Source: Pleurocapsa minor GSE-CHR-MK 17-07R | Lineage (GTDB): Bacteria > Chloroflexota > Anaerolineae > Aggregatilineales > Phototrophicaceae | Assembly: GCA_019359125.1 (NCBI GenBank) | Contig: JAHHHY010000009.1 | Coordinates: 186,001 to 250,000, forward strand | Direction: 5' to 3' | Length of the DNA stretch: 64,000 bases | Shown: positions 52,001 through 60,405 of the stretch, piece after piece | How the letters are laid out: every line of letters starts with the position of its first letter | How positions within the stretch are numbered: position 1 is the first letter of the stretch | Position numbers and translations under genes: made by a program | Notes under the pieces: generated by a model | What the model was told of the DNA's origin: nothing | Database searches by the model: none | The model's input: the letters and a program-made list of their open reading frames with translations, nothing else

Positions 52001-52706
52001 TGATGTCGATCGGCAGCGCCTCCAGCGTGGCCAGCGCGCTGGCGATATCCGTGCCGAACAGCATGCGCCCGGCGGTGTCCAGCGTGATCTGCACCTGCAA
52101 CGGGATGCGCGTCTTGCTGTCCTCGAAATAACGGTTGATGCCCCAGATGGCGGCCTTCACCTCCAGGATGTCCTGGCTGGTCTCGATCAGCAGCACGTCC
52201 GCGCCGCCTTCGGTCAGCCCGCGCGCCTGCTCATAAAATACGGCGGCCAGCTCGTCAAACGTGACGTTGCTCAGGTCGGGGTCGTTGCCGCTGGGCAGCT
52301 TGCCGGTCGGGCCCATGCTGCCGGCGACGAAACGCGGGATGCCGGTCTCGCTCTCGAAACGGTCGCACACCCCGCGTGCCAGCGACGCGGCCGCGTGGTT
52401 GATGGCATAGCACTGGTCTTCGAGGCCGAATTCTTTCAGCGTGATCGGGTTGCTGCGAAACGTATCCGTCTCCACGGCTTCCGCGCCGGCCGCCAGGAAC
52501 GAGGCGTGAATCTCGGCGATCACATCCGGCCGCGTGAGCACCAGATAGTCATTCATGCCGTTGTATTTTTCGCCGCCAAAGTCCTCGGCCGTCAGCTTAT
52601 AGAGCTGCACATTGGTGCCCATCGCCCCGTCAAAGACGACGACGTGGTCGTGGACGGCGTCCAAATAGCGGCGATTGGTGAAGGTGCGGGAATAGGTCTG
52701 GGTCAT
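49095..52706 (-). CDS. metH: cobalamin-dependent methionine synthase
   Basis: GMNCSTGPEYM, GGCCGTRPEHI, pterin-binding domain, B12-binding DVHDIGKNLVKTIL, C-terminal AdoMet activation domain RYSWGYPACPDL. Confidence 0.97.
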   Translation of the reverse strand: MTQTYSRTFTNRRYLDAVHDHVVVFDGAMGTNVQLYKLTAEDFGGEKYNGMNDYLVLTRPDVIAEIHASFLAAGAEAVETDTFRSNPITLKEFGLEDQCYAINHAAASLARGVCDRFESETGIPRFVAGSMGPTGKLPSGNDPDLSNVTFDELAAVFYEQARGLTEGGADVLLIETSQDILEVKAAIWGINRYFEDSKTRIPLQVQITLDTAGRMLFGTDIASALATLEALPIDIIGMNCSTGPEYMSEPIRYLAEHSRIPISVLPNAGLPINVDGEAVYPMEPDPFAEMVSDFARRGVSVVGGCCGTRPEHIARLYERVHGFSYDQFLTAKDSPEPLERRAPAQREPDTFAVASSNMRATPMVQNPGPTMIGERVNTQGSRKVKQLLLDDDYDAVVPIAVDQVEAGAHMLDVCVALTERADEAVQMRTLVKKLSMSVEAPLIIDVTDAAVAEAALSVYPGRAIINGNNLENGRERIDQVLPIARKYGAGVLSMTIDEVGMAHTREGKLQIAQRIHDIAVNDYGMRAEDLIFDTLTFPLTTGQEELRNDAIETIEGIRLIKQAMPGVMTALGVSNVSFGVTPAARGVLNSVFLYHAVAAGLDMAIVNPAHITPYAEIPEDQRKLANDLIYNTDQDALPRFIQYFEKNDVKLAGSEVEDPTATMTDEEALHWKIVHRKKQGLEAHIDAALTRQDAVGVLNNVLLPAMKEVGDKFGAGELILPFVLQSAEVMKMTVAYLERFMDKVEGSSKGTVVLATVYGDVHDIGKNLVKTILSNNGYTVHDIGKQVPANTIIEKAIEYKADAIGLSALLVSTSKQMPIIVNELAKRGLKFPVLIGGAAINRKFGRRILFLEDSQEPYEPGVFYCKDAFEGLSVMDTLVSDKRQTFVQELVADAYAEMNKPVPVRRERHYGMAKTVQPAKVVPSAPFWGGKTIESMPLEIVLQYLHKPELYRLSWGATNTHGEEWTKLQAEFEARLEVMTRAAIREKTLLPQAVYGYFPVNSEGDDLVIYDPAPFQAALEAAGGVLSPDAYGGVERREVGRFAFPRQPYGDYLCISDYFAPADSGLIDVMGLQVATVGQAASEHFDKLQGADSYSEAYFFHGLAVQAAEATAVYVNRKVVNAGLGIGSGQGKRYSWGYPACPDLNDHATVMRLLPQAATALGLELSPSFQWIPEQSTAAIVVHHPDAKYFSVGVDRVQQIEGA

Positions 52707-52749
52707 GGGTCTGGGTCTCGTTTTATGCACTGTGATTCATGATTGTTCC

Positions 52750-52774
52750 GGGGCAAGGCATGCCTTGCCCCTAC
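52750..52774. repeat. REP-like palindrome containing the RAYT stop codon
   Basis: GGGGCAAGGCATGCCTTGCCCCTAC. Confidence 0.85.
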
Positions 52775-53331
52775 GTGATTCCGTTGGTGTGATGCCTGCG
52801 TTCTTCATGCCGGGCCGGATTGGTGATGATGTACTGACGGCAATGGTTCAGGTCTCTTTCGTCACGGATGATGTGGTCATAATAACTGCGCTGCCACACC
52901 GGACCACCTTCGACATCACGCAGCATATTTATATGACGCGCGGTTGCCGATTTGAACGCGCCAATAACCGTCCCCAGGGAACCGGCCTGCGGCTTTCCAA
53001 ACCCTGCGGGCGCCTGGCGTAGGGGCAAGGCATGCCTTGCCCCTACATCCCGCGATCCGGATTCGGCCGCGCGGTGAAACATCAAAATACCATGCACATG
53101 GTTTGGCATCACGACGAACGCGTCAATCTCGACATGCGGAAAATGGCTCGGCAATGACATCCAACATGCCTTCGCAACGTCTCCAAACGCGTTCATATTT
53201 GCCACACCATCCACAATCTCCCCAAACAACACCTCTCGCGCATGCGTGCATATCGTCACAAAATATGCCCCGTCGCCCGCATAATCCCATCCGGCCAATC
53301 TGCCTGACCGGCGCGCTGTTTCACGCGTCAT
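52771..53331 (-). mobile_element. REP-associated tyrosine transposase (RAYT, TnpA_REP/Y1 HUH family)
   Basis: RRSGRLAGWDYAGDGAYFVTICTHAREVLFGEI, HUH motif in MPNHVHGILMF, catalytic-Tyr region WQRSYYDHIIRDERDLNHCRQYI. Confidence 0.92.
53019..53046. repeat. 28-bp perfect REP-like palindrome inside the RAYT ORF
   Basis: GTAGGGGCAAGGCATGCCTTGCCCCTAC, translated in frame as part of VGARHALPLRQ. Confidence 0.9.
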
Positions 53332-54416
53332 TCCTGCGCAGCACCCGGCTTCTGGCGGCGCAGGTCTTTCACCTTCGCCTGCAAGTCCTGAAAATACTCG
53401 CTCTCGGTGATCTGGCGCACTTCCTTCTCGCGCTTGGCCGAGTCGATCTGAATCTCGAGGCGGCGCACTTCCTGGCGCAGGCGCTGTTCACGGGCATACA
53501 TCTCCTGCAAGAGATGCTTGAAGTGACGCGCTGTCTGGCCGATTTCATCACCGCGCACCGCGATGCTGCTCACCGAAGCGATCTGGTCAGCGGTGGGCGA
53601 CCAACTCGCGTCGTCGGCAGCGCTGCGGGCCGTCCCCGCGATCTGCTCCATCGGCACGACCACGGCCACCTGTAACAGTGACCGCGCCGCCAGCATCAGC
53701 ACAAACAGCGTGACGCCAAACACCACCATCAGGATGGTCACCCAGGTCTGCGCCGTGCCCACCACATCGCTGGCCGGCACATACACCACCTGCGCGGCGA
53801 TGATTTCGCCCACCTGCCAGCCAAAGCCATTCTGCGATCCATAGGTGGCGATCAGGCTGGCGGGCGCCTGCTCTGGCGTGCTGTGGCAGGCCAGGCACGA
53901 GTCGCTGGTTACGCGCAGCGGGCGGGCGGTGTAAAACACTTCCACGCCGTCGCGCATGGTGAAGCCCGACATATTGGCATTGGCGACCGCGTCGGCGCGC
54001 ATCGCTTCCAGCAGCCCGAATTCAAACGCGTCGGCCATATCACGCGGATTGGTCGGGTTGCTGGCGGCCTCTTTGTAAAAGTACGATAAATACTGCGGCG
54101 AGGTGCGCCAGTGCTCGAATACCTCGCGGGCCGAATAGGCAGGCACGGTTTCCGCGATGAACGTTTCGGACGCGGCCAGTTCGTCGCTCAGCAGCGCGTT
54201 GATGCGGGTGCTGGTGTAGTGCCGCACCGAGTTCATCATCTCGATGGCGGCATCGGCCCGCAGGCGGCTGATGGCTGTCGCCTGGCCAAACATCATCTGC
54301 GACACGACCGCCCAGCAGGCGATGAAGCCGATGGCGGAAATCACCAGCAGCACGAGGGTGAATTTCCGCCTCAGCCGCATATCCCCCATCCAGCTGGCTA
54401 TGGATGTCCGTATCAT
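53328..54416 (-). CDS. membrane protein with DUF3365/Tll0287-like haem-binding sensor domain and HAMP/coiled coil
   Basis: CXXCH haem motif (SCLACHSTPE), flanking TM segments (LVLLVISAIGFIACWAVV, VTILMVVFGVTLFVLMLAA), C-terminal coiled coil. Confidence 0.8.
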   Translation of the reverse strand: MIRTSIASWMGDMRLRRKFTLVLLVISAIGFIACWAVVSQMMFGQATAISRLRADAAIEMMNSVRHYTSTRINALLSDELAASETFIAETVPAYSAREVFEHWRTSPQYLSYFYKEAASNPTNPRDMADAFEFGLLEAMRADAVANANMSGFTMRDGVEVFYTARPLRVTSDSCLACHSTPEQAPASLIATYGSQNGFGWQVGEIIAAQVVYVPASDVVGTAQTWVTILMVVFGVTLFVLMLAARSLLQVAVVVPMEQIAGTARSAADDASWSPTADQIASVSSIAVRGDEIGQTARHFKHLLQEMYAREQRLRQEVRRLEIQIDSAKREKEVRQITESEYFQDLQAKVKDLRRQKPGAAQE

Positions 54417-54487
54417 GACTGCTCCCGTAACGCTATGAGTCCGTGATGATCCCTCTATTGTATGGTAAGTTGCGGATCATAGCCGAA

Positions 54488-55291
54488 TCACGTCGTTTCA
54501 GGGGCGCTGGCAGCCGCCTCAACCGCCAGCCAGAACAGCTTCTCGCGGTTGCCCGCCTGCCCGCCGATCCAGTCGCGGTGGTCCCAGGCATCACCCCCCA
54601 GGTCATCGCCGCCATACAGGATCTGGCCGAATGGCACGCCGCGGAACTGCGCCACGGCGAAGAAGGCGGCCGCTTCCATCTCGACCGTCAGGCAGCCTTC
54701 GGCGCGGCGCGCAGCAATTTTGGCCGTCGTCTCGCGGTAGAGCGCGTCGGTCGTCCAGGTCAGGCCGGCCACATAGGGCACATGATGGCGCTCCAGCGTC
54801 GCCCGGATATGCGCGGTCATGCCTGCGTGGGCATCGACCGTGCGCGATGCCGGCAAATAATGGTAGCTCAGGCCTTCGTCACGCATGGCGCTGGTGGGCA
54901 CGACGACATGCCCGACCGTCAGCGCGCTGTCCAGCACGCCCGCGCCGCCGACAGCCACGAACTGTCGCCCGCCCAGCGCGATGCCTTCTTCCAGGAAACC
55001 GCCCGCCAGCGGCGCGCCCACACCCGGATGCAGGAACGCGACTTCCACGCCGTGCCAGTTCAGCTTCCACACCGGATTGCGGCCCATCTCGCTTTTCAGG
55101 TCGACCACATGCCCCGCGTCATGCGGGGCAGCGGCGCGCACCGCCTCCAGCACCTCATGGAAGAAGCACAGGACGACCCGCGCAGGCATCGCGGCCAGAT
55201 GGGGCAGCACGCGTGACGGCTCGATAAAGGCCTGCGGCGCCGGGTCAAATTCAAGCAGTGGGGCGTGTAACGCGTCGGGATACGGATGCAT
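54488..55291 (-). CDS. nucleoside phosphorylase family protein
   Basis: AVGGAGVLDSALTVGHVVVPTSAMRDEG, CLTVEMEAAAFFAVAQFRGV; start at internal ATG 55291 (upstream ORF part is leader terminator). Confidence 0.85.
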   Translation of the reverse strand: MHPYPDALHAPLLEFDPAPQAFIEPSRVLPHLAAMPARVVLCFFHEVLEAVRAAAPHDAGHVVDLKSEMGRNPVWKLNWHGVEVAFLHPGVGAPLAGGFLEEGIALGGRQFVAVGGAGVLDSALTVGHVVVPTSAMRDEGLSYHYLPASRTVDAHAGMTAHIRATLERHHVPYVAGLTWTTDALYRETTAKIAARRAEGCLTVEMEAAAFFAVAQFRGVPFGQILYGGDDLGGDAWDHRDWIGGQAGNREKLFWLAVEAAASAPETT

Positions 55292-55303
55292 GGGCCTGTC
55301 CTC

Positions 55304-55342
55304 CAAAACAATCACGCCGTCCTGAGCAAACAAGACGGCGTG
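55304..55342 (-). terminator. riboswitch expression-platform terminator hairpin
   Basis: Minus strand CACGCCGTC - 12 nt - GACGGCGTG followed by ATTGTTTT, between aptamer and start codon. Confidence 0.7.
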
Positions 55343-55366
55343 TGGTGGCTGACACCCTGTGCACGT

Positions 55367-55465
55367 CTCATCGTTCAGCGGCTGCTGACGGATTTGGCAC
55401 CGTTCCGACGCTTCGGGGGTTGCCGCGAGTTCACCGGGCCGTTGCCCTCCCTCGCTCTTGATGAG
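55367..55465 (-). ncRNA. SAM-I (S-box) riboswitch aptamer
   Basis: Minus strand CTCATCAAGAGCGAGGGAGGGCAACGGCCCGGTGAACTCGCGGCAACCCCC...GGAACGGTGCCAAATCCGTCAGC...GAACGATGAG matches S-box conserved blocks (AAGAG, GGAGGG, GGCCC.GUGAA, GGCAACC, GGUGCCAA.UCC) with closing P1. Confidence 0.93.
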
Positions 55466-55568
55466 TGATATACATTCATTGTAACAAAGACGCGTTTTGC
55501 GTCAAGGTGGCCGTGACTTTGTGGTCAAGCGGGCGCCCCGCCGAAACAGCTCATATGCATGACCTCAC

Positions 55569-55772
55569 CGATAATTTGAACCGCCAAGACGCCAAGATGC
55601 CAGGAGCGCCAAGACCTGAAGGATAGAAGCCGTCTGGTGGCGAATAGTCAGAACCACCCATCTGCAATAGCGGTCAATGTTTACACAGTCGCCAGTTGTT
55701 CATGATGTATGTCCTGGCGCTCTTGGCGTCTTGGCGGTTAAGCGTTCCTTTGCTTTCTAAAGGTAATGCCTG
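55569..55772. repeat. dispersed AACCGCCAAG-type intergenic repeat, copy C
   Basis: GATAATTTGAACCGCCAAGACGCCAAGA ... GCTCTTGGCGTCTTGGCGGTTAAGCG ... TTTCTAAAGGTAATGCC. Confidence 0.85.
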
Positions 55773-55961
55773 CATGTTCGCCTGATGCGCAGGGGACATC
55801 CAGCCCACGCACAAAGCCTGAAAAACGACAGCTGTTGAGGCGCGCATCAGTCTTTGGGCGGAGACGCGCTCATCACCCTGGCGGGCTTATTGAACGCAAA
55901 TCTGGCATATAGTTATACTGTCTGAAAGTCCAGATAAGCGTCCAGACAGGGCCTCCACACC

Positions 55962-58739
55962 ATGCAGCAGACCGCACATCCGACTGAATACATTGAACGC
56001 GCCACCCTGCTGAACCAGATCAATACCGCGCTGGCCAATGTGCGCTCCGAGAGCGATATCCTGGCCGCGATCGCGCCGTTTGCGTCCCGCTTTGGGCCGG
56101 CGCAACTGCTGCTGCATTTTGTCGATACCGACGAGGCGGGCAGCCCGACGCAGCTCCGGGTGGTGAGCACGATTGGGAATCCTGTCCTGCCGAATGGGCA
56201 AACCTTTCCGGTGTCGGAGGCCACGCTCAAGCTGCTGGAAGCGTGTACCTCGCACGACGCCAACGACCAGCCCGCCTTCTTCAACGACTTCGATACAGAC
56301 CCGCGTGTGGCCGACTCCGCCCGCGCCATTATGCACATCTGGGGCATGCGCAGCGGCATCATGCTGCCCCTGCGCACGGGCAAACGCTGGCAGGCGCTGA
56401 TGGGCGTCACATTTGCCGAGGCGCGCGCGATCACCGCCGAGGAACACGACATCTATACACAGTTATTGCCCACGCTGGCTGCCATCGTGACCACGCGGCG
56501 CGCGCTGCTGTCTGCGCAGGAAGCCAAGGAAGAAGCGACGCTGCTGTACAGGCTGGCTGGCCGTGTGAACTCGGCCGTCTCGCACATGGAGATTGTGCAG
56601 GCCATCAGCATCCTCATGCCCGACGCCGATGCGGCGTATCTCGCCATCCCCGACCATACCTATACGGCACTGGCGGGCAACTTCAGCATCGTGCAGATGC
56701 AGATGAACGGGTCGCAGGCGGGGCAGGTGACCGAAGACAGCATCCCGGTGGCGGCCTTTCCGATCACGTTCACCATGCGCGACAACCGGCTGTATGTGAT
56801 CGAGGATGTGATGATGGATCCGCGCGTCGATCCGGTGTCGAGGACCTCGCTGGCGGAGGCGATGGGCATGCAGGCGACGCTGGCCTGTTCATTTAACCCC
56901 GAAGATGATTTGACCCGCGTGCTGGGGGGCTTTGGCTTCCGCTATGCCCAGCCGCGCGCGTTCAGCGACGGTGAAAAACGGCTGATACTGGCGGCCCGTG
57001 AGCTGCTGATGGCGGCCTTTGACCGCATCCGCCTGCAGCGCGAGACGGAACTGGCGCGCCGCGAGACCGAGCATGCGCGCTCACGCGCCGAAATCGTCGC
57101 CCGTGTGACCAGCGAACTGGCCCGCGCCCGCGATGAAGCCGGCATCCTGACGGCACTCGCCTCGCTGACCAGCATCCCCGACGGATGCTATTCCAGCCTG
57201 CATTTTGCCTCGACCGATGTGGATGGGAACCTCGGCTTTCAGATGAAGTCCAACCGACACCCGGGCGGCAAGTTTGCCGATACCTCGCTCACCTGGTTCA
57301 AGGTGATCTTTCGCGCCTCGGAATGGCCGGGACTGCACTATATTGAACAGCATCCGGAGACAATTCTGCATGTGACCGGCGCTGAAGAAATGCGCGCAAT
57401 CTTCGGGGATGCCGCACAGAAGACGCTCGACCTGGGCTGGCGCACCGCCATCATCATCCCGCTGTGGGCCGATAACGTGTGGTATGGCGCGGTGCAGCTG
57501 CTGTGGATGGAAGAAGTGGTGATCAGCGACGACCTGCGCCAGATGATCGATACCCTGCGGCCAGTGTTGTTTTCGGTGGTGACTGCACGGCAGGCGATTA
57601 TCAGCGCGGAGCTGGCGCGCCACGAGATTGAGCAGCGCGCCAACGAGCTGGCGACGGTGGCCAAAGTGAGCGCGGCCGCCACCACGCTGCTCGAAGAAGC
57701 GCGTTTGCTGCAGGAATTTACCGCGCTCACGCGCACGCATTTCGCCCCGCACGACATCACGCTTTATCTGGCCGACGGCACCAAACATCTGCGGCCGGTT
57801 GCCAGCGTCAGCGATGACCCCGACGACTTTTTGGATGTCGATGGGGAATGTCTGGCGGCGCGGGCAATGCGTGAGCGGCGCGGGCTGATTTCGCATCAGA
57901 TGGTGCAGGAACTGCTGACCGGCATGGACAATCCCCAGGATGCGACCGGCCTGCGCACGACCAGTGAGCTGGCCGCCCCGCTGGTGGTGCGTGACAGTGT
58001 GATTGGGGTGCTGCTGGTGCGCGCGCCCTATGGCACCACCATGGGCGAATCGCAGCTGCGCGTGATGTCCACGCTGGCCGACCTGATCGCGGTGGCGATT
58101 CAGAATTCGCGCAGCTATCGCCAGGGCAAAGAGCTGGCCGCCCTGCAGGAACGCACGCGCCTCTCGCGCGAGCTGCACGACTCGGTCTCGCAGGCGCTGT
58201 ATGGCATCGCGCTGGGCGCCACCACGGCGCGCGCGCAGCTGGACAAGGATCCGGCGCTGGCCAAAGCCCCGCTGGACTATGTCGTCAGCCTGACGCAGGC
58301 CGGCCTGACCGAAATGCGCACGCTGATTTTTGACCTGCGCCCGGACTCGCTGGAGAAAGAAGGGCTGATTACCGCGCTGAGCAAGCAGGGCGGCCTGCTG
58401 GAAGCCCGCCACGGCATCCGCATCGTCAGCGAGATGTGCGATGAGCCGAATCTGCCGCTGGAGACCAAAGAGAACCTGTATCGCGTGGCGCGCGAGGCGC
58501 TGCACAATGTCATGAAACACGCGCAGGCGTCCACGGTGGTGATTCGTCTGGAGGAAGATGAGGATGAGGTGCAGCTCGATATCGTCGATGACGGGCGCGG
58601 TTTCGACCCGAACGAGTCATTTAACGGGCACCTGGGCCTGCAATCGATGCGCGAACGCATGAAGGCGATGGGCGGCCAGATCAGCATCACCAGCGAGGTC
58701 GGCGCGGGCACCCATATCAGCGTGCGCCTGCCGCTGTAA
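55962..58739 (+). CDS. multi-GAF sensor histidine kinase (HisKA_3/NarL type)
   Basis: Several GAF-like repeats; ERTRLSRELHDSVSQALYGIAL, HATPase LYRVAREALHNVMKHAQAS, DDGRGFDPN. Confidence 0.92.
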   Translation: MQQTAHPTEYIERATLLNQINTALANVRSESDILAAIAPFASRFGPAQLLLHFVDTDEAGSPTQLRVVSTIGNPVLPNGQTFPVSEATLKLLEACTSHDANDQPAFFNDFDTDPRVADSARAIMHIWGMRSGIMLPLRTGKRWQALMGVTFAEARAITAEEHDIYTQLLPTLAAIVTTRRALLSAQEAKEEATLLYRLAGRVNSAVSHMEIVQAISILMPDADAAYLAIPDHTYTALAGNFSIVQMQMNGSQAGQVTEDSIPVAAFPITFTMRDNRLYVIEDVMMDPRVDPVSRTSLAEAMGMQATLACSFNPEDDLTRVLGGFGFRYAQPRAFSDGEKRLILAARELLMAAFDRIRLQRETELARRETEHARSRAEIVARVTSELARARDEAGILTALASLTSIPDGCYSSLHFASTDVDGNLGFQMKSNRHPGGKFADTSLTWFKVIFRASEWPGLHYIEQHPETILHVTGAEEMRAIFGDAAQKTLDLGWRTAIIIPLWADNVWYGAVQLLWMEEVVISDDLRQMIDTLRPVLFSVVTARQAIISAELARHEIEQRANELATVAKVSAAATTLLEEARLLQEFTALTRTHFAPHDITLYLADGTKHLRPVASVSDDPDDFLDVDGECLAARAMRERRGLISHQMVQELLTGMDNPQDATGLRTTSELAAPLVVRDSVIGVLLVRAPYGTTMGESQLRVMSTLADLIAVAIQNSRSYRQGKELAALQERTRLSRELHDSVSQALYGIALGATTARAQLDKDPALAKAPLDYVVSLTQAGLTEMRTLIFDLRPDSLEKEGLITALSKQGGLLEARHGIRIVSEMCDEPNLPLETKENLYRVAREALHNVMKHAQASTVVIRLEEDEDEVQLDIVDDGRGFDPNESFNGHLGLQSMRERMKAMGGQISITSEVGAGTHISVRLPL

Positions 58740-58756
58740 CGCCCTGCCAGCCCGCG

Positions 58757-59119
58757 TTACTGGATGCCTGTTTCCGCCAGGATCGCCTTCAGCCCGGCGA
58801 TCGTGATCGGCTTCGGAAGGTAGGCATTTGCGCCCGCTGCGGCAGCTTCTGCGCGCAGGGGTGGCTCCATCGCGGATATCATGATGATGGGCAGGTGTTT
58901 GGTTTCCGGGCGTTCACGCAGCGCCTTGCACATCTCCAGCCCGTTCATGTCTGGCAGCATGATGTCCAGCAGCACCGCATCGGCCTCAAACCAGGTCAGC
59001 TTGTCCCACGCCTGCTGGCAGGTGTAGGCGGCGGCGCTTTCATGCTTCATGATGCGCAGGAACGCGCCGAGCATATCTGCGGTCATCGGCTCATCGTCGA
59101 CGATGAGGATCTTCGCCAT
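58757..59119 (-). CDS. stand-alone response regulator receiver domain
   Basis: ILIVDDEPMTADML, AVLLDIMLPDMNGLEMCKAL, AYLPKPI. Confidence 0.9.
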   Translation of the reverse strand: MAKILIVDDEPMTADMLGAFLRIMKHESAAAYTCQQAWDKLTWFEADAVLLDIMLPDMNGLEMCKALRERPETKHLPIIMISAMEPPLRAEAAAAGANAYLPKPITIAGLKAILAETGIQ

Positions 59120-59122
59120 GCT

Positions 59123-60265
59123 TTAGAGTGCCTTCTCGTAGTAGCGGAACGTCTTGTAGCGGGTCGCACCCACGTTGTCGAGGATGCTGTTCATCGCCTG
59201 GTTGGTGGCCAGAATCCAGCCGGAGTCGGAATTGACGTAGCCGTTTTCGATGAACGCCTTGATCAGCGTGCCATACAGCGACACGTCTACCCCCTTGTTG
59301 CGGTAGGCTTCCTTGACGCCCAGCAGCGGCACGCGCCCCCAGTTGATCACCTTTGCGACCTTCCAGTAGTAGAGCGCCTTCAGCAGCGTGATGATTTCCG
59401 GCGTGCGCGGGCTCGACTTCGACTTGTGCAGCACCAGGTTGAAGTCTGGAATGCCGAGCACAAAGCCGACCGGCTCCTGGTCGACATAGGCGAAGAAGGC
59501 CACGCGTGAATCAAAGAACTGCCCCAGCGACTTGACCATGTTGTCCAGTTCGCGCGGGGTCATCGGCACGAAGCTCCAGTTTTTCTCCCATGCCGCGTTA
59601 TACAGCTCCTTGAACAGCGCGAATTCCGCCTTCAGGTTCTTGCGGTCGACCGGGCGCACGGTGATGCGGTTGCGCTTCATCAGCGCGGCCACCAGCTTTT
59701 GCAGGCGGTCGTAGGTGCCGATCTCTTTGGCGTGGTCGGCCGTGAGGAAGTAGCCATAGGTGTCCATGACGGGGGTGAAACCGGCTGCCAGCACGTGTTT
59801 TTCGTAGTAGGGATAGTTGTAAGGATAGAGCAGCACCGGCCGCGTGAAGCCATCCACCAGCAGGCCGGTTTCCTCGTGCGTGGAGAAGGTCTGCGGGCCG
59901 CGAATCGTATTGTAGCCCTGCGCCCTGACCCACGCGCAGGCGGCATCCAGCAGCGCGCGTGACGCCTCGGCATCGTCGCGCACTTCAAATGCGCCAAACC
60001 AGCCGATGCGCTCCTGATGGAATTCGTTGTGCCGGTGGTTGATGACCGCGCCGATCGTGCCCACGATCTGGCCGTCGCGCCAGGCGGTGAAATACTCGCC
60101 GTCCATGTATTCCCAGGCGGCACCGCGCTTTTTGTCCAGCACATCGCTGCGCATCGACTTCAGCGGGGGCACCCAGTGCGGGTCATCCTTGTACAGGGCC
60201 CAGGGAAACTCGAAGAATGCCTTGTAATCGGCAGGGGTGTCAACTTTGCGAATTTCCAGCGCCAT
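59123..60265 (-). CDS. GNAT-like N-acetyltransferase family protein
   Basis: FFEFPWALYKDDPHWVPPLKSM...FTAWRDGQIVGTIGAVINHRHNEFHQERIGWFGAFEVRDD. Confidence 0.75.
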   Translation of the reverse strand: MALEIRKVDTPADYKAFFEFPWALYKDDPHWVPPLKSMRSDVLDKKRGAAWEYMDGEYFTAWRDGQIVGTIGAVINHRHNEFHQERIGWFGAFEVRDDAEASRALLDAACAWVRAQGYNTIRGPQTFSTHEETGLLVDGFTRPVLLYPYNYPYYEKHVLAAGFTPVMDTYGYFLTADHAKEIGTYDRLQKLVAALMKRNRITVRPVDRKNLKAEFALFKELYNAAWEKNWSFVPMTPRELDNMVKSLGQFFDSRVAFFAYVDQEPVGFVLGIPDFNLVLHKSKSSPRTPEIITLLKALYYWKVAKVINWGRVPLLGVKEAYRNKGVDVSLYGTLIKAFIENGYVNSDSGWILATNQAMNSILDNVGATRYKTFRYYEKAL

Positions 60266-60360
60266 CAGGGGTCATCCTTGCCAGCCGGTGAACCATTGTG
60301 CGTGCCGACTGAAGACACGCGCCTGAGCCAAGTTTACTCGCATTTACGCGAAAAAACACC

Positions 60361-60389
60361 TTGACAGGGCGGGGGCCCGATGCTACATT
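60361..60389 (+). promoter_or_regulatory. sigma70-type promoter of tRNA-Asn
   Basis: TTGACA - 17 bp - TACATT, 16 bp upstream of the tRNA 5' end. Confidence 0.7.
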
Positions 60390-60405
60390 TCTTCTCGCTG
60401 TACAT

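Noticed and set aside
48861-52742. 1293-aa plus-strand ORF
   Set aside because: Exact antisense of metH; its Arg/His/Ala/Gln-rich translation is typical of a shadow ORF in high-GC DNA.
52706-52770. Cobalamin or SAM riboswitch in front of metH
   Set aside because: The short region upstream of metH contains only the RAYT palindrome; no B12-box or S-box motif found.
55292-55333. N-terminal extension (MFAQDGVIVLEDRP) of the nucleoside phosphorylase ORF
   Set aside because: It overlaps the riboswitch terminator hairpin; internal ATG at 55291 fits better.
57081-58520. 479-aa minus-strand ORF
   Set aside because: Antisense of the GAF histidine kinase; composition is shadow-ORF-like.
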